Origin: Enhydrobacter sp.
Lineage (GTDB): Bacteria; Pseudomonadota; Alphaproteobacteria; Reyranellales; Reyranellaceae
Assembly: GCA_026126105.1 (NCBI GenBank)
Contig: JAHCJV010000003.1
Span: 62,001-126,000, forward strand
Direction of reading: 5' to 3'
Length of the DNA stretch: 64,000 bases
Shown here: positions 15,216 through 25,189 of the stretch, piece by piece
How positions within the stretch are numbered: the stretch's first letter is position 1
Layout: each line of letters opens with the position of its first letter
Made by a program: the position numbers and the translations under genes
Notes under the pieces: model-generated
The model's database searches: none
The model's input: the letters and a program-made list of their open reading frames with translations, nothing else
Told to the model about the DNA's origin: nothing

Positions 15216-16346
15216 TCAACCCCTTACATCGACGCGGCGACGCGCCAGCATCGCGTCATCGATCGCGAGGCCCAGCCCCGGTCCGTCCGGCACGACGAGG
15301 CATCCGGCATCAGGCCTGGGTGCATCGATGAACGTGTCTGCGGCGCGCGCCCAGTCATCGGCAAGCTCTGCCGGCTTCGTCGCATGCATCACTGTAGCGA
15401 GCACGTGCAGATTGGCGGCGTTGCCGATCGACGGCTGCGTCTGGTGCGGTACGAACTCGACCCCGTGGGCGTGGCAGAGCGCGGCGCACTGCATGAGGCC
15501 GGTCACGCCGCCCATCTTCACGATGTCCGGCTGAACCATCCGGACGCCACTGTCGATCAGAGCCGCGACGGACTGCAGCGTGTAGCATTGCTCGCCGGCC
15601 GACACGGTGATGTCCAGCCGCTGCGCGACCTGGCCCATCGCCTTGAAGTGATAGTATTCGACCGGCTCCTCGAACCAGATGTAACCGAGGTCCTCGAGCA
15701 CCCGCCCGACCCTGATCGCCGCGCCGATCGAGTAGCGATTATTCGCGTCGAAGGCCAGCGGGAAGTCGTCGCCCACCAGCCGGCGCACGGCCCTCGCCTT
15801 GGCGATGTCGCCGGCGATGTCGCGATCGATCTCGCCGCGCGCACCGTCCCACCGGATCTTGATCGCCGAGGGCTGTTCGGCCTTGAGCCGGGCTTCGACC
15901 GTCTTCACCACGCCGTCGACGTCGCGGGCGGCGTGGCCGCCGATCGATGCATAGAACGGGATGCGCGTCCGCCACGCGCCGCCCAGCAGCTTGTGGATCG
16001 GCTGCCGGAATGCCTTGCCCTTCAGGTCCCAAAGGGCGATGTCGACGGCAGCCAAGGCGCCGGTCACGATCCCGTCGGGCCCCAGCTTGATCAGCTTGTG
16101 CAGAAGGCGATCGACAATGACGGCATGATCGAGCACGTCGGCACCGATCAGCGCAGGTGCCATGTCGCGTGCAATCACGGCGAGCGACGCCACGCCGCCC
16201 TGCATTGGTGATGCCTCGCCGTAGCCGACCATTCCGTCGGCGTGGATGGCGACGACTGCGGTCGCCGTGCCGGAAGCCGCTTCGGTCGGTAGCCGGGCGA
16301 CATCGCCCCAGCGCACCAGAAACGTCTCGACCTTGGTGATCTTCAT
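15216..16346 (-). CDS. Enolase-superfamily enzyme (mandelate racemase/muconate lactonizing type)
   Basis: 376 residues from the ATG at 16346, 5 bases after AGGAGG. N-terminal capping domain (MKITKVETFLVRW), then the barrel: AIKIRW carrying the Kx(R/K) base motif, FDANNRYS and WFEEPVEYY as metal ligands (Asp and Glu). SAGEQCYT gives the third ligand (Glu), and VQPDIVKMGGVTGLMQCAALCHAHGVEFVPHQTQPSIG carries a histidine that could act as the second base. The reaction, dehydration or racemisation of a hydroxy acid, cannot be told from sequence. It converges with pqiA. Confidence 0.85.
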   Translation of the reverse strand: MKITKVETFLVRWGDVARLPTEAASGTATAVVAIHADGMVGYGEASPMQGGVASLAVIARDMAPALIGADVLDHAVIVDRLLHKLIKLGPDGIVTGALAAVDIALWDLKGKAFRQPIHKLLGGAWRTRIPFYASIGGHAARDVDGVVKTVEARLKAEQPSAIKIRWDGARGEIDRDIAGDIAKARAVRRLVGDDFPLAFDANNRYSIGAAIRVGRVLEDLGYIWFEEPVEYYHFKAMGQVAQRLDITVSAGEQCYTLQSVAALIDSGVRMVQPDIVKMGGVTGLMQCAALCHAHGVEFVPHQTQPSIGNAANLHVLATVMHATKPAELADDWARAADTFIDAPRPDAGCLVVPDGPGLGLAIDDAMLARRRVDVRG

Positions 16347-16523
16347 CACAACCTCCTATAGCGCATCTTCCTTCGCTACTCAGGACGGGAGGGCGAGCGA
16401 GGTCAACACGATCGGCCAGAATCGCAGGCGGAGCGCGGATAGTTAGAGTGAATTCGTCCTGTCAGCCAACGACGCCGGGATGATCGCTGGCAACGACAAC
16501 AACCGAGTCGGACTCGCGTCGGC

Positions 16524-17036
16524 TCAGGCGTGGCCGACCTGGTTTCCGGTGACGCCGGGGATGTTGCCGCCAGCGGCCTCGAGCTGCTGGCGGTAGAGCG
16601 CCACGAAGTCGACCGGCGCGATGTTGAGCGGCGGGAAGCCGGCCTCGCGGGTGCAGTTGGCGACTATCGCGCGGGCGAACGGGAAGAGCAGGCGGGGCGT
16701 CTCGATAAGAAGCAGCGGCCCGAAGGCATCCTGCGGCACTTCGCCGATGGAGACCGTGCCGGCATAGACCAGCTCGAGCATGAACAGCGGCTCTTTCTCC
16801 GGCGTCACGGCCGATGCTTCGATGGTCAGCGTGACCTCGAAGGTCTTGGCCTCGAACTGCCGGGTGGCGACGTTCACATTGAGGGTGAGCTGCGGCTGCT
16901 TCTGCTCGATCAGGCTTTGCGGCGCGCGCGGGTTCTCGAAGCTCAGATCCTTGATGTACTGGCCATGCAAGGTGAGCGGGCTGGCGGGAGCCGGCTGGGG
17001 CGGCGGGGTGGGGACGGGCGAAGGAGGGATCGACAT
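16524..17036 (-). CDS. secB: Protein-export chaperone SecB
   Basis: 170 residues from ATG 17036; an in-frame ATG at 17054 would add six. A proline-rich N-terminus (IPPSPVPTPPPQPAP) precedes the SecB core: LHGQYIKDLSFENPRAPQSL, a KTFEVTLTIEASAV strand, LVYAGTVSIGEVPQ and the conserved LLLIETPRLLFPFARAIVANCTREAGFPPLNIAPVDF-type helix region. SecB tetramers hold preproteins unfolded for SecA. In alphaproteobacteria secB usually lies beside dnaQ; here five genes intervene. Confidence 0.93.
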   Translation of the reverse strand: MSIPPSPVPTPPPQPAPASPLTLHGQYIKDLSFENPRAPQSLIEQKQPQLTLNVNVATRQFEAKTFEVTLTIEASAVTPEKEPLFMLELVYAGTVSIGEVPQDAFGPLLLIETPRLLFPFARAIVANCTREAGFPPLNIAPVDFVALYRQQLEAAGGNIPGVTGNQVGHA

Positions 17037-17125
17037 GGGTCGGGGCGGTACCATGCACGGCAGAACTGCACAAGACGCAGGCAGGTCGCGGGCGGCGGCA
17101 ATTGCAATGGGGGCGCCCCGGCGCG

Positions 17126-17950
17126 ATGATAAAGCTCATGAATCATGGAAGATTGCGCCCGCTGATCGGCGTATCCGCCTGCCTGAAGGACAATGGTCGC
17201 GGCTGGTCCCACTCGGTAGGGGACAAATATGTCCAGGCCGCAATCCGGGCGGTTGGCGGCTTGCCGGTGATCATTCCTGCCTTCGGCCGCGAGTTCGATG
17301 ATCAGGGCATGACCGAGGCGCTCGACCGCCTGCTCGACACGATGGACGGGTTGCTGCTGACCGGGAGCCCCTCCAATGTCGAGCCGCACCACTACGAAGG
17401 AGAGCCGAGCCGCGCCGGCACCTCGCACGACGCTGCGCGCGACGCGACAATCCTGCCGCTCATCCGGCATGCCATCGATCATGCCGTGCCGTTGATTGCG
17501 ATTTGCCGCGGCGCGCAGGAGGTCAACGTGGCGCTGGGCGGGACCTTGCACCAGCTGGTGCATGAGGTCCCGGGCCGGCGCGACCATCGCTCGCCGAGGA
17601 CGCCGGACACCGACGTGAACTATTCGCCGGCGCACGATATCGAGATCGTCGAAGGGGGACTGCTGCATCGCTTGGTCGGGGCTCGCACGGCGCGGGTGAA
17701 CTCCTTGCACGCGCAGGGCGTCGACAGGCTCGCGCCGCGAGCACGGCTCGAAGCGGTGGCCGACGATGGCCAGGTCGAAGCCTTCAGCGTACCTGATGCG
17801 CCGGCCTTCGCGTTGGCGCTGCAATGGCATCCCGAGCATCGCGCGCTGGAGAATCCGCTGTCGATGAAGCTGTTCGACGCCTTCTCCGAAGCGTGCCATG
17901 AGCGCGCCGCTCGCCGCCTCGGCCTGTCGCTGCGCGCCGCGGCCGAATAG
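17126..17950 (+). CDS. Class I glutamine amidotransferase-like hydrolase (PuuD/gamma-glutamyl-GABA hydrolase type)
   Basis: 274 residues from ATG 17126; later in-frame ATGs at 17138 and beyond are also possible. Peptidase C26 features: RPLIGVSACL, DGLLLTGSPSNVEPHHY, the nucleophile elbow AICRGAQEVNVALGG with the catalytic Cys, VNSLHAQGVD and the catalytic QWHPEH. It would hydrolyse gamma-glutamyl amides such as gamma-glutamyl-GABA. No other putrescine-pathway gene is nearby, so the natural substrate is open. Seven bases before the dioxygenase start, so probably co-transcribed with it. Confidence 0.85.
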   Translation: MIKLMNHGRLRPLIGVSACLKDNGRGWSHSVGDKYVQAAIRAVGGLPVIIPAFGREFDDQGMTEALDRLLDTMDGLLLTGSPSNVEPHHYEGEPSRAGTSHDAARDATILPLIRHAIDHAVPLIAICRGAQEVNVALGGTLHQLVHEVPGRRDHRSPRTPDTDVNYSPAHDIEIVEGGLLHRLVGARTARVNSLHAQGVDRLAPRARLEAVADDGQVEAFSVPDAPAFALALQWHPEHRALENPLSMKLFDAFSEACHERAARRLGLSLRAAAE

Positions 17951-17957
17951 GCTCGGC

Positions 17958-19001
17958 ATGGACGGCGCGCCGACCGGCAACAACGCCCGCCGCGACTTCT
18001 ACGAGCGGATCGGCGGCCTCTCGATGGCGCCGCTATGGGAATCGCTGCATCAGCTCGTGCCGCCCGCACCGGCGCCGAAGTACGTGCCGGCGGCGTGGGA
18101 TTACGACAAGGTACGACCTTTCCTGATGGAGTCAGGCGCGCTGATCACCGCCAAGGAAGCCGTGCGGCGGGTGCTGATCCTCGAGAATCCGTCGATGCCG
18201 GGGAGCGCGTGCATCACACCCACTCTCTACGCCGGGCTTCAACTCATCCTGCCGGGCGAGATCGCGCCGGCGCATCGCCACACCCAGTCAGCGCTGCGAT
18301 TCGTCGTCGAGGGCGAGGGTGCCTACACCGCCGTCGATGGCGAACGCACGATCATGCGCGAGGGCGATTTCGTCATCACCCCGACCTGGACGTGGCACGA
18401 CCACGGCAACGACTCGTCGAAGCCGATGGTGTGGCTGGACGGGCTCGATATCCCGCTGGTCGCCATGTTCAACGCAGGTTTTGCCGAGTCCGGCGCCGAG
18501 GACGAGCAGGCGGTGACGACGCCCGAGGGGACGTCGCAGGCGAAATTCGCGAGCGGTCTCCTGCCGGTAGACTGGAGGCCGTCCAGGCAGAACTCGCCGA
18601 TCTTCAATTACCCCTTTTCGCGCACGCGTGAGGCACTGGCCGGAGCGACCAAGGCCGGGCCGCCGGATCCCTGCCACGGCTACAAGCTGCGCTATGTGAA
18701 CCCGGCAAGCGGCGGTGCGCCGATCGCGACCATGGGCACATACATGCAGCTCTTGCCGGCGGGCTTTGAGACCGCGTCCTATCGCAGCACTGATGGCACG
18801 GTGTTCTCGGTGGTCGAAGGGAATGGAGAGAGCGTCGTTGGCGACAAGGTATTGCGGTGGAAGAAGCGCGACCACTTCGTCGTGCCGAGCTGGGCGAGGG
18901 TCGTGCACAAGCCGTCGAGCGACGCGGTCCTGTTCTCATTCTCCGACCGTCCGATCCAGGAGAAACTCGACCTCTGGCGTGAGGATCGCGGCGGGAATTG
19001 A
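17958..19001 (+). CDS. Gentisate 1,2-dioxygenase
   Basis: 347 residues of a bicupin enzyme that opens gentisate (2,5-dihydroxybenzoate) to maleylpyruvate with Fe(II). N-terminal cupin: LQLILPGEIAPAHRHTQSALRF with iron ligands His106 and His108, and TPTWTWHDHGN with His147. The second cupin (about 235-335) lacks a full metal site, as usual. PAAWDYDKVRPFLMESG is a family hallmark. No maleylpyruvate isomerase or fumarylpyruvate hydrolase is adjacent, so the rest of the pathway must be elsewhere. Related 1-hydroxy-2-naphthoate or salicylate dioxygenase activity is possible. Confidence 0.87.
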   Translation: MDGAPTGNNARRDFYERIGGLSMAPLWESLHQLVPPAPAPKYVPAAWDYDKVRPFLMESGALITAKEAVRRVLILENPSMPGSACITPTLYAGLQLILPGEIAPAHRHTQSALRFVVEGEGAYTAVDGERTIMREGDFVITPTWTWHDHGNDSSKPMVWLDGLDIPLVAMFNAGFAESGAEDEQAVTTPEGTSQAKFASGLLPVDWRPSRQNSPIFNYPFSRTREALAGATKAGPPDPCHGYKLRYVNPASGGAPIATMGTYMQLLPAGFETASYRSTDGTVFSVVEGNGESVVGDKVLRWKKRDHFVVPSWARVVHKPSSDAVLFSFSDRPIQEKLDLWREDRGGN

Positions 19002-19010
19002 TCCCGCCGC
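18988..19010. terminator. Hairpin between convergent genes, possible terminator
   Basis: GCGGCGGGA (18988-18996) pairs perfectly with TCCCGCCGC (19002-19010) around ATTGA. It spans the dioxygenase stop and precedes the end of the convergent DUF4394 gene. There is no T-run, so termination is only likely, not shown. Confidence 0.45.
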
Positions 19011-19024
19011 CCTCGGTATTGTCG

Positions 19025-19810
19025 TCAGTTGGCGACCGCGACGTCGACCAGCTTGCCCGTCATGCTCTTGATCATTCCGACCTGGGTGGCCTTTCCGGTC
19101 GCCAGATCGACCGTATGCAGGGTGTTGCCGGTGATCAGGTAGACGGTGTTCTTGCCGTCGCCTTCCTGCACGATGTCGAGTACGACGTCCGCGGGGCCGT
19201 TTACGCCAACGCCGCCGCGAGTCTTGAGAATGCCGTCGTTGGGCGGGCTCTGCAGTACCAGTGCGCCGGTGCCGCCATCGACGTGGAACAACTCGGTTGC
19301 CTTGGCGCCCTTGGTCGAGTTGGTGTAGGCGCCGGCCGCGACCGCGGGCTTCTTCCCGGCGTTGGTGTCGGTGGTATCGTAGACGAGCGGCTTGTCGAGG
19401 GTAGTGCTACCCGTCTGGACGTCGATGCGCAGGTTCGCACCATCCGCGGCGATGACGCGCAACCGGTCAGCGACCGGGTTGAAGTCGACCACGGGGCGGT
19501 CGCCGAGCGGCACCTTGGTCGACAGCATCGCCGTAGGCGTGGCCTTGCCCGAAGTCGTATCGATCGTGACAAGTTGACCAGTCCCGGCGAGACCGTAGAG
19601 CTTCCCGTCGGCCGGGCGTACGTCGATGCCAAGGATCCGATCGCTGTCAGTGATTGCCATTGGAGCGGAGGCCACCAGGGTCGCCGTGTCGATCTTGACC
19701 AGCCGGCCGTCGGCGGTGAGGCCGACAAGGGTAGCGGCCTGGGCCGCGGTGACGCCCATCAAGAGGGCGACCAAGGACGCGCCGCCGAGGCGGCTGATCT
19801 TGAGTTTCAT
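19025..19810 (-). CDS. Secreted DUF4394 beta-propeller-like protein
   Basis: 261 residues from ATG 19810, giving a clean Sec signal (MKLKISRLGG..VTAAQAATL). The mature part is the DUF4394 pattern: LVGLTADGRLVKIDTATL, GIDVRPADGKLYGLAGTGQLVTIDTTSGKAT, VDFNPVADRLRVIAADGANLRIDVQTG and VYLITGNTLHTVDLATGKAT. These short repeats suggest a propeller exported to the periplasm or outside. The function of the family is unknown. The gene stands alone between convergent and co-directional neighbours. Confidence 0.85.
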   Translation of the reverse strand: MKLKISRLGGASLVALLMGVTAAQAATLVGLTADGRLVKIDTATLVASAPMAITDSDRILGIDVRPADGKLYGLAGTGQLVTIDTTSGKATPTAMLSTKVPLGDRPVVDFNPVADRLRVIAADGANLRIDVQTGSTTLDKPLVYDTTDTNAGKKPAVAAGAYTNSTKGAKATELFHVDGGTGALVLQSPPNDGILKTRGGVGVNGPADVVLDIVQEGDGKNTVYLITGNTLHTVDLATGKATQVGMIKSMTGKLVDVAVAN

Positions 19811-20082
19811 GGTTTGGAGTTCCCTGTGTACGACGTGGGCGATGATCACTCCTTAGACGCATACACTATGAGACTTGGATTTGCCGGCTCACGGACTCGT
19901 GACATGGGCCGAACGCTGATGTTCGTTGATCGGCGCCTTGAGTTCGTTGGGTAACGCCGGCGGCGTGTCGAGCCGAGGTCAGCCAGCGCAGGCAGACGCA
20001 GCATGACAAGGTCGTTGTGCTACAATGTTGCGACGATCCCCTTCGTGGCGCCGCCTGCGTGTATCGGCCGCCACTGGGCTGA

Positions 20083-20451
20083 TCACGCGCTGCTCTTCTG
20101 CGCCGCGACCGAGCCGGCGCACCGGTCGGCCGGGATCGACCGCATCTGAGGATCGTAGGCATCGGCGTACTGGGCCTGGGTGCCATTGACGTAGATGAAC
20201 AGCACGCAGGCATCGGAACTGTAGCGTAGCACCCGGGTGGAGGCGTCACGGCGGTCGAGCTTGGGCGGTCCGAAGGTGGCGGCGATCTGGCGCTCATCCA
20301 TGCCCATGATCTGGCTGACCGGAATCGCGCGGCCCGGATTGGCGGATCGGAATACTCCCGTCTCGCCGCCTGCTAGCGAGTATTGCGGCGCAGATTCAAC
20401 GCAGCTTGCAAGCAGAAAGGCGGCCAGGGCCACGCGGAGTGCCGGTGTCAT
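20083..20451 (-). CDS. Small lipoprotein of unknown function
   Basis: 122 residues with a lipoprotein signal (MTPALRVALAAFLLASC). The mature part contains IMGMDERQIAATFGPPKLDRRDASTRVLRYSSDACVLFIYVNG, a helix plus strands recalling the BamE/SmpA-like fold (a helix followed by GxP and an RYxxxxCxLFxYxNG strand). No partner genes are visible. Function unknown; an envelope role is inferred. Confidence 0.7.
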   Translation of the reverse strand: MTPALRVALAAFLLASCVESAPQYSLAGGETGVFRSANPGRAIPVSQIMGMDERQIAATFGPPKLDRRDASTRVLRYSSDACVLFIYVNGTQAQYADAYDPQMRSIPADRCAGSVAAQKSSA

Positions 20452-20461
20452 GGCGCTGAGA

Positions 20462-21175
20462 TTAGCGCTGCGAGGCAGGGGGGCGAAAGGGCAGGCCTGG
20501 TGCGTTGGGCGGCTTTAGCGTTTGTGCCACATGCACCATTGCGGCCGTTCCCAGCACCGGCACGATCAGATTGAGAATCGGGATCGTTCCGAGGAAGACG
20601 ATGACCGCGCCGGTGAACCAAAGCACCCAGCTGTTGGCCCGCCGCCAGGCTTTGACCTCGGCAGGGCTGCGCCGGCGCAACGCCACCTGCTCGTAGTACA
20701 TGCGTCCGGTCAGCCAGCCGTTGATGGCGTAGAACAGCACCGCGCCCAGGCCCGCGACGAAAATTGCCACGATATAGAACGGCAGCATGATCAGGTTGAG
20801 CGCCACCACCGCGACCAGGAACACCAGCCCGGTCCACACGCCGGTCCAGATCGAAATACCATGCGCCGGGCCGAGGTGCGGGTAGTGCCTCGCCTCGACG
20901 ATGTCGGCGATACGCTCGATGAAGATCGAGATCACGATGCCGAAGCTGGCGGGAAACAGCATCAGTGCCAGCACGGTGACGGCCGCGCCGCCCAGCCACT
21001 GGATCAGCGTGTTCACCCAGCCGATATCGACTTGGGCATAGCGCTGCAGCGCCCACCAGGCGAGCGCCCCGACGGCAGCCTGCAGCACCACCGACAGCGC
21101 CAGCGACTGCCATATGACGGTGCGCAGCTTGGGATCGCCGAGCTGGGCAACCGCAAGCTCGAACGCTCTCAACAT
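20462..21175 (-). CDS. EI24-domain (CysZ-like) membrane protein
   Basis: 237 residues with about six predicted membrane segments. The EI24 family is seen in the N-terminal AFELAVAQLGDPKLRTVIWQSL, the long central LFPASFGIVISIFIERIADIVEARHYP and AINGWLTGRMYYEQVALRRRSPAEVKAWRRANSW. Bacterial relatives include the sulfate permease CysZ, but this subgroup is uncharacterised and no cysteine-synthesis genes are nearby. Ten bases separate its stop from the start of the downstream lipoprotein gene, so they may share a transcript. Confidence 0.8.
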   Translation of the reverse strand: MLRAFELAVAQLGDPKLRTVIWQSLALSVVLQAAVGALAWWALQRYAQVDIGWVNTLIQWLGGAAVTVLALMLFPASFGIVISIFIERIADIVEARHYPHLGPAHGISIWTGVWTGLVFLVAVVALNLIMLPFYIVAIFVAGLGAVLFYAINGWLTGRMYYEQVALRRRSPAEVKAWRRANSWVLWFTGAVIVFLGTIPILNLIVPVLGTAAMVHVAQTLKPPNAPGLPFRPPASQR

Positions 21176-21224
21176 CTTCCGGCCCGCGAGCTTCCGGCTC
21201 GCTCAATGATAATGACCCGACTTG

Positions 21225-22376
21225 TCACTGTGCGCCGACGATGCCTGCGGCCTTCAGCTCGCCGACTTCCTTCGTCGAGAAGCCGCGCTCGAGCAGGATC
21301 TCCTCGGTGTGCTGGCCGCGTTTGGCGGCGGGGCCCTTCACGCCTTCCTTGGTGCGCGAGAAGCGCGGCGCGGCGGCCGGCTGCGGGAATCCCTGAACGT
21401 CGACATAGGCGTTGCGCGCCTTGGCGTGCGGATGCTGCGACGCTTCCTTCATGGTGAGCACCGGAGCGAAGCAAATGTCGGTCCCTTCCATGATCGCGCA
21501 CCATTCGTCGCGCGTCTTGCCGCGGAAAATGTGCTCGAGCCGGCTCTTGAACTGCTCCCAGGCCTTGCGGTCCATCTGCGCCGGCAGAGACTCGCCCTTG
21601 AGGCCGGTCTTCTCGAGCAGAAGGTCGTAGAACTGCGGCTCGATCGAGCCGATCGAGACGAACTTGCCGTCCTTCGTCTCATAGGTGCCATAGAAGGGCG
21701 CGCCGCCGTCGAGCATGTTCACGCCGCGCTCGTCGTCCTTCCACAGGCCGGCGCCGGCCATGCCGTAGATGCCACCGAGCAGCAATGCCGCACCGTCGAC
21801 CATGGCGGCGTCGACCACCTGTCCCTTGCCCGAGCGCTGTGCCTCGAGCAGTCCGCAGACCATGCCGAAGGCGAGCAGCATGCCGCCGCCACCGAAGTCG
21901 CCGACGAGGTTGAGCGGCGGCACCGGCTTGTCTTTGCCGCCGATCGCATGCAGCGCGCCGGTCAGGGCGATGTAATTGATGTCGTGGCCGGCCGCCTTGG
22001 CGAGCGGCCCTTCCTGGCCCCAACCGGTCATGCGGCCATAGACCAGCTTCGGGTTGCGGGCGAGGCAGATTTCCGGGCCGACGCCCAACCGCTCGGCGAC
22101 GCCAGGGCGGAACGGCTCTGTCATGCCGTCGGCCTTGTCGATCAGGCGCAGCACGACCTCGACGCCTTCCTTCTTCTGCAGGTCGACCGAGACCGAGCGA
22201 CGGCTCCTGTTGTGAACGGCGAACTTGGGATCGGCAAGGCGATCCATGACGTGGCTCTTGGTGCGGTCGACGCGGATCACGTCGGCGCCCATGTCACCCA
22301 GCATCATCGAGCACATCGGCCCCGGCCCGATACCGGCCAACTCGACGATCGTCAGACCCGAAAGCGGACCCGCCAT
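21225..22376 (-). CDS. CaiB/BaiF-type CoA transferase (alpha-methylacyl-CoA racemase-like)
   Basis: 383 residues from ATG 22376, preceded by AGGAGGAAAG. Family III CoA-transferase signatures: [88 protein letters not shown] and the [23 protein letters not shown] stretch. The GHDxNYxAxxGAL and GDFGGG forms are those of alpha-methylacyl-CoA racemases, where His and Asp swap the alpha proton. Racemisation of a branched acyl-CoA is the best guess; true CoA transfer is the alternative. Confidence 0.88.
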   Translation of the reverse strand: MAGPLSGLTIVELAGIGPGPMCSMMLGDMGADVIRVDRTKSHVMDRLADPKFAVHNRSRRSVSVDLQKKEGVEVVLRLIDKADGMTEPFRPGVAERLGVGPEICLARNPKLVYGRMTGWGQEGPLAKAAGHDINYIALTGALHAIGGKDKPVPPLNLVGDFGGGGMLLAFGMVCGLLEAQRSGKGQVVDAAMVDGAALLLGGIYGMAGAGLWKDDERGVNMLDGGAPFYGTYETKDGKFVSIGSIEPQFYDLLLEKTGLKGESLPAQMDRKAWEQFKSRLEHIFRGKTRDEWCAIMEGTDICFAPVLTMKEASQHPHAKARNAYVDVQGFPQPAAAPRFSRTKEGVKGPAAKRGQHTEEILLERGFSTKEVGELKAAGIVGAQ

Positions 22377-22573
22377 GACTTTCCTCCTGCGAAATCTGGT
22401 TTCAGCGGTCAGTCTAGCCGAATGCGGCCAACCAAGAAGCCCCGCTCGTCCGGATCGCATCGGCATGCGGAGCGGATCGCTTGAGGCCGCTGGGTACATC
22501 ATGGGGAACGGTAGCCGATCCCGGTGCGCCGGTCTAAAGTCCACATGCGGCCGGAGGGGGTCGGAGGAAACGA

Positions 22574-24268
22574 ATGCTCAAGGCGCGGTATTTCACGTCG
22601 GCCATGCTGGCGCTCGCGGTAGCGGGCGGCGCTTCGGCGCAGCAGACGCCGCCTGCCGCCGACGCGGCGCCGCCACCGAAGGAATATAACCAGCAGATTC
22701 TGGTACCGGGCTCATGGTTCCACGGTGTGCATGGCTTGGCCTTCAACAAGGATGACCAGCTTTTCGCTGGTTCGGTGGTTGGTCAGGCGATCTATCGCGT
22801 GCAGGTCGATTCGGGCGAGGTCGATCGACTGGTGGAGCCGCCGGTCGGCATGGCCGACGACATCGCCTTCGCCGAGGATGGCAGCATGGCCTGGACGGCC
22901 TTCCTGCTGGGCAAGGTCTATCTCCGCCGCGGCAACAAGACGATCGAGGTCGCCAACGGTTTGTCCGGACCGAACTCGCTGGCCTTCGGCAAGGACGGCC
23001 GGCTGTTCGTCTCCGAGGTGTTCCTCGGCGACGCGCTCTACGAGATCGACATCAAGAACGTCGACAAGCCCGAATTCAAGTCGATCGCTCGCAATGATCT
23101 GCGCCGCATTGCCGAGAAGCTGGGCGGCCTGAACGGCTTCGAGATCAACAAGGATGACGGGTTCCTCTACGGGCCGCTGTGGTTCAAGGGTCAGGCCGTC
23201 AAGATCAACGTCGACACCGGCGCCGTGGAGGTGATCGCCTCGGGTTTCACGACACCTGCCGCCGCCAATATCGATCCGCAAAGCCGCGACGATCTCTATG
23301 TTATCGACACCGCCACCGGCTCGGTCTGGAAGGTCAGCCTGACCAGCAAGGCCAAGCGGCTGGTCGCCACGCTGAAGTCGGGCCTCGACAATCTGGCGTT
23401 CGATTCGCGCGGCCGGCTGTTCGTGACCTCGATGACCGACAACGGCATTTACCTCGTCGACAAGGTCACGGGCGCCGCCAGGACCATCGTCGAGGGCAAG
23501 CTCGCAATCCCGGCCGATCTCGCCGTGGTGTCGGAGAACGGCAAGGACACGGTCCATGTCGCCGATGTCTTCAGCTATCGTACGGTCGACGGCGCGAACG
23601 GCGGCGTGAGCGACGGGCTGCGCGTGCATGGCGACACGCACGCCTATCCGCTCGGCATCTCCGTCGGGCCGCGGCACGTGCTGCTGTCGAGCTGGTTCTC
23701 CATGACCGTCGAGAAGATCGATCGCAAGACGGGCAAGCTGGTCGGCTCGTTCGCGGACTTCGCCGCGCCCGTCGACGCCCTCGAAATGGCCGACGGGACG
23801 ATCTATGTGGCTGAGCTGGCGAGTGGCAACCTCGTGAAAGTCAGCGCCGATGGCAAGACGCGCAGCACATTGGTCAAGGAGCTGCGCGGTCCGGTGGCGC
23901 TGGCGCAGGGGCCGGGCGACGTAATCTATATCACCGAGATCGCGGCCGGTGCGGTGAGCCAGATCGACGTCGGCTCGGGCGCGCGCAAGGTCGTGGCAGA
24001 CGGGCTGGCCGGCCCCGAAGGCATCGACGTCGGACCCGACGGCCGGCTCTACGTGGCGGAGGTCGGTCAGAAGCGTGTGGTGGCGATCGATCCGGCGACC
24101 GGCGGCAAGACGGTGATCGCCTCCAACCTCGATATCGGGCTCGAGCCGTTTCCCGGCGGCCCGCCGGCTTTGGTGCCGACCGGCGTCGCTGTCGGCAAGA
24201 CCGGCGCGGTCTATGTCAGCTCCGACCGCCGCAACGCGATGTACAAGCTCACCCCGCCCGCGCCGTAG
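22574..24268 (+). CDS. Secreted SMP-30/NHL-type beta-propeller protein
   Basis: 564 residues with a Sec signal ([23 protein letters not shown]). The rest is repeats of the form [45 protein letters not shown], typical of strictosidine-synthase/SMP-30/NHL propellers. Long enough for two propellers. Possible lactonase or sugar-binding role; no metal triad could be assigned. The GGAGGAAAC RBS is strong. Eight bases separate its stop from the MBL hydrolase start, so a propeller-MBL-SDR operon is likely. Confidence 0.8.
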   Translation: MLKARYFTSAMLALAVAGGASAQQTPPAADAAPPPKEYNQQILVPGSWFHGVHGLAFNKDDQLFAGSVVGQAIYRVQVDSGEVDRLVEPPVGMADDIAFAEDGSMAWTAFLLGKVYLRRGNKTIEVANGLSGPNSLAFGKDGRLFVSEVFLGDALYEIDIKNVDKPEFKSIARNDLRRIAEKLGGLNGFEINKDDGFLYGPLWFKGQAVKINVDTGAVEVIASGFTTPAAANIDPQSRDDLYVIDTATGSVWKVSLTSKAKRLVATLKSGLDNLAFDSRGRLFVTSMTDNGIYLVDKVTGAARTIVEGKLAIPADLAVVSENGKDTVHVADVFSYRTVDGANGGVSDGLRVHGDTHAYPLGISVGPRHVLLSSWFSMTVEKIDRKTGKLVGSFADFAAPVDALEMADGTIYVAELASGNLVKVSADGKTRSTLVKELRGPVALAQGPGDVIYITEIAAGAVSQIDVGSGARKVVADGLAGPEGIDVGPDGRLYVAEVGQKRVVAIDPATGGKTVIASNLDIGLEPFPGGPPALVPTGVAVGKTGAVYVSSDRRNAMYKLTPPAP

Positions 24269-24276
24269 GAGCATTC

Positions 24277-25170
24277 ATGCCCGGCATTCCGTTCATCAGG
24301 GATTTCAAGTTCGACTACGGCACGGCGATGGAAGTGACGCCGCTGATTCGTCGGGTCGTCGCGCGCAATCCCAATCCCTTCACCTTCAAGGGCACCGGCA
24401 CCTACATCATTGGCCACGGCAAAGTGGCGATCGTCGATCCCGGACCGGATGATCGGGAGCATATCGATGCCGTGCTGCGGGCCGTGCGCGGCGAGACCGT
24501 GACCCATATCTTCGTCACCCACACCCACGTCGATCACGTGCCGGCGACGCCCGCGATGGCCGAGGCGACCGGGGCCAAGGTCTACAGCTACGGCCCGCAC
24601 CCCCAGCCGCCCGCTGGCGTCGCGACCGAGCAGGAGGGCGATTTCTCTTTCGCGCCGGACATCAAGCTGAACGACGGCGACGTGGTGGATGGGGATGGCT
24701 GGAACGTCGAGGCGGTCTACACGCCGGGGCACATTTCCAACCACCTCTGCTTCGCCGTGAAGGAAGACAACGCGCTGCTGTCAGGCGATCACGTCATGGG
24801 CTGGTCGACGGCGGTGATCTCGCCGCCCGACGGCAACATGGCCGATTATTTCGCTTCGTTGCGCAAGCTCCTGCCGCGCGAGGAGACGCTCTATATCCCG
24901 ACTCATGGCGCCGAGATCCGCAACCCCCATCCCTTCGTCGAGTCCTACATCGAGCATCGCCTCGGCCGCGAGGCGCAGATCATGGCGCGCCTCCGGGAAG
25001 GGCCCCAGACCGTCCCGCAGATGGTCGCGAAGAACTATGCGGACACGCCGATCCATCTGCACGCGGCCGCCGGCCGCTCCATGCTCGCGCACCTCATCCA
25101 GATGGTGAAGGACGGCCGCATCAAGACCGAGGACGGGCAAGCAAGGATCGATTCGACTTATCGACTTTGA
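24277..25170 (+). CDS. Metallo-beta-lactamase-fold hydrolase (LACTB2-like)
   Basis: 297 residues. Zinc motifs: THTHVDH (the THxHxDH signature), PGHISNH, SGDHVMGW and a late THGAEI histidine. The LACTB2/beta-lactamase-2 group is indicated by NPFTFKGTGTYIIG, VDPGPDD and a C-terminal winged helix (QIMARLREGPQTVPQMVAKNY..LAHLIQMVKDGRI). Members include RNases and lactone/thioester hydrolases. Its place between a propeller protein and an SDR hints at small-molecule metabolism, but the substrate is unknown. Confidence 0.87.
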   Translation: MPGIPFIRDFKFDYGTAMEVTPLIRRVVARNPNPFTFKGTGTYIIGHGKVAIVDPGPDDREHIDAVLRAVRGETVTHIFVTHTHVDHVPATPAMAEATGAKVYSYGPHPQPPAGVATEQEGDFSFAPDIKLNDGDVVDGDGWNVEAVYTPGHISNHLCFAVKEDNALLSGDHVMGWSTAVISPPDGNMADYFASLRKLLPREETLYIPTHGAEIRNPHPFVESYIEHRLGREAQIMARLREGPQTVPQMVAKNYADTPIHLHAAAGRSMLAHLIQMVKDGRIKTEDGQARIDSTYRL

Positions 25171-25189
25171 GCCAAGGAAAGAGACAACG

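Noticed and set aside
15084..16211. Long plus-strand readings opposite the enolase-superfamily gene
   Set aside because: They are antisense shadows of a gene with clear catalytic motifs; high G+C DNA gives many such open frames. The same applies to long readings opposite gyrB, dnaA, hslU and recQ.
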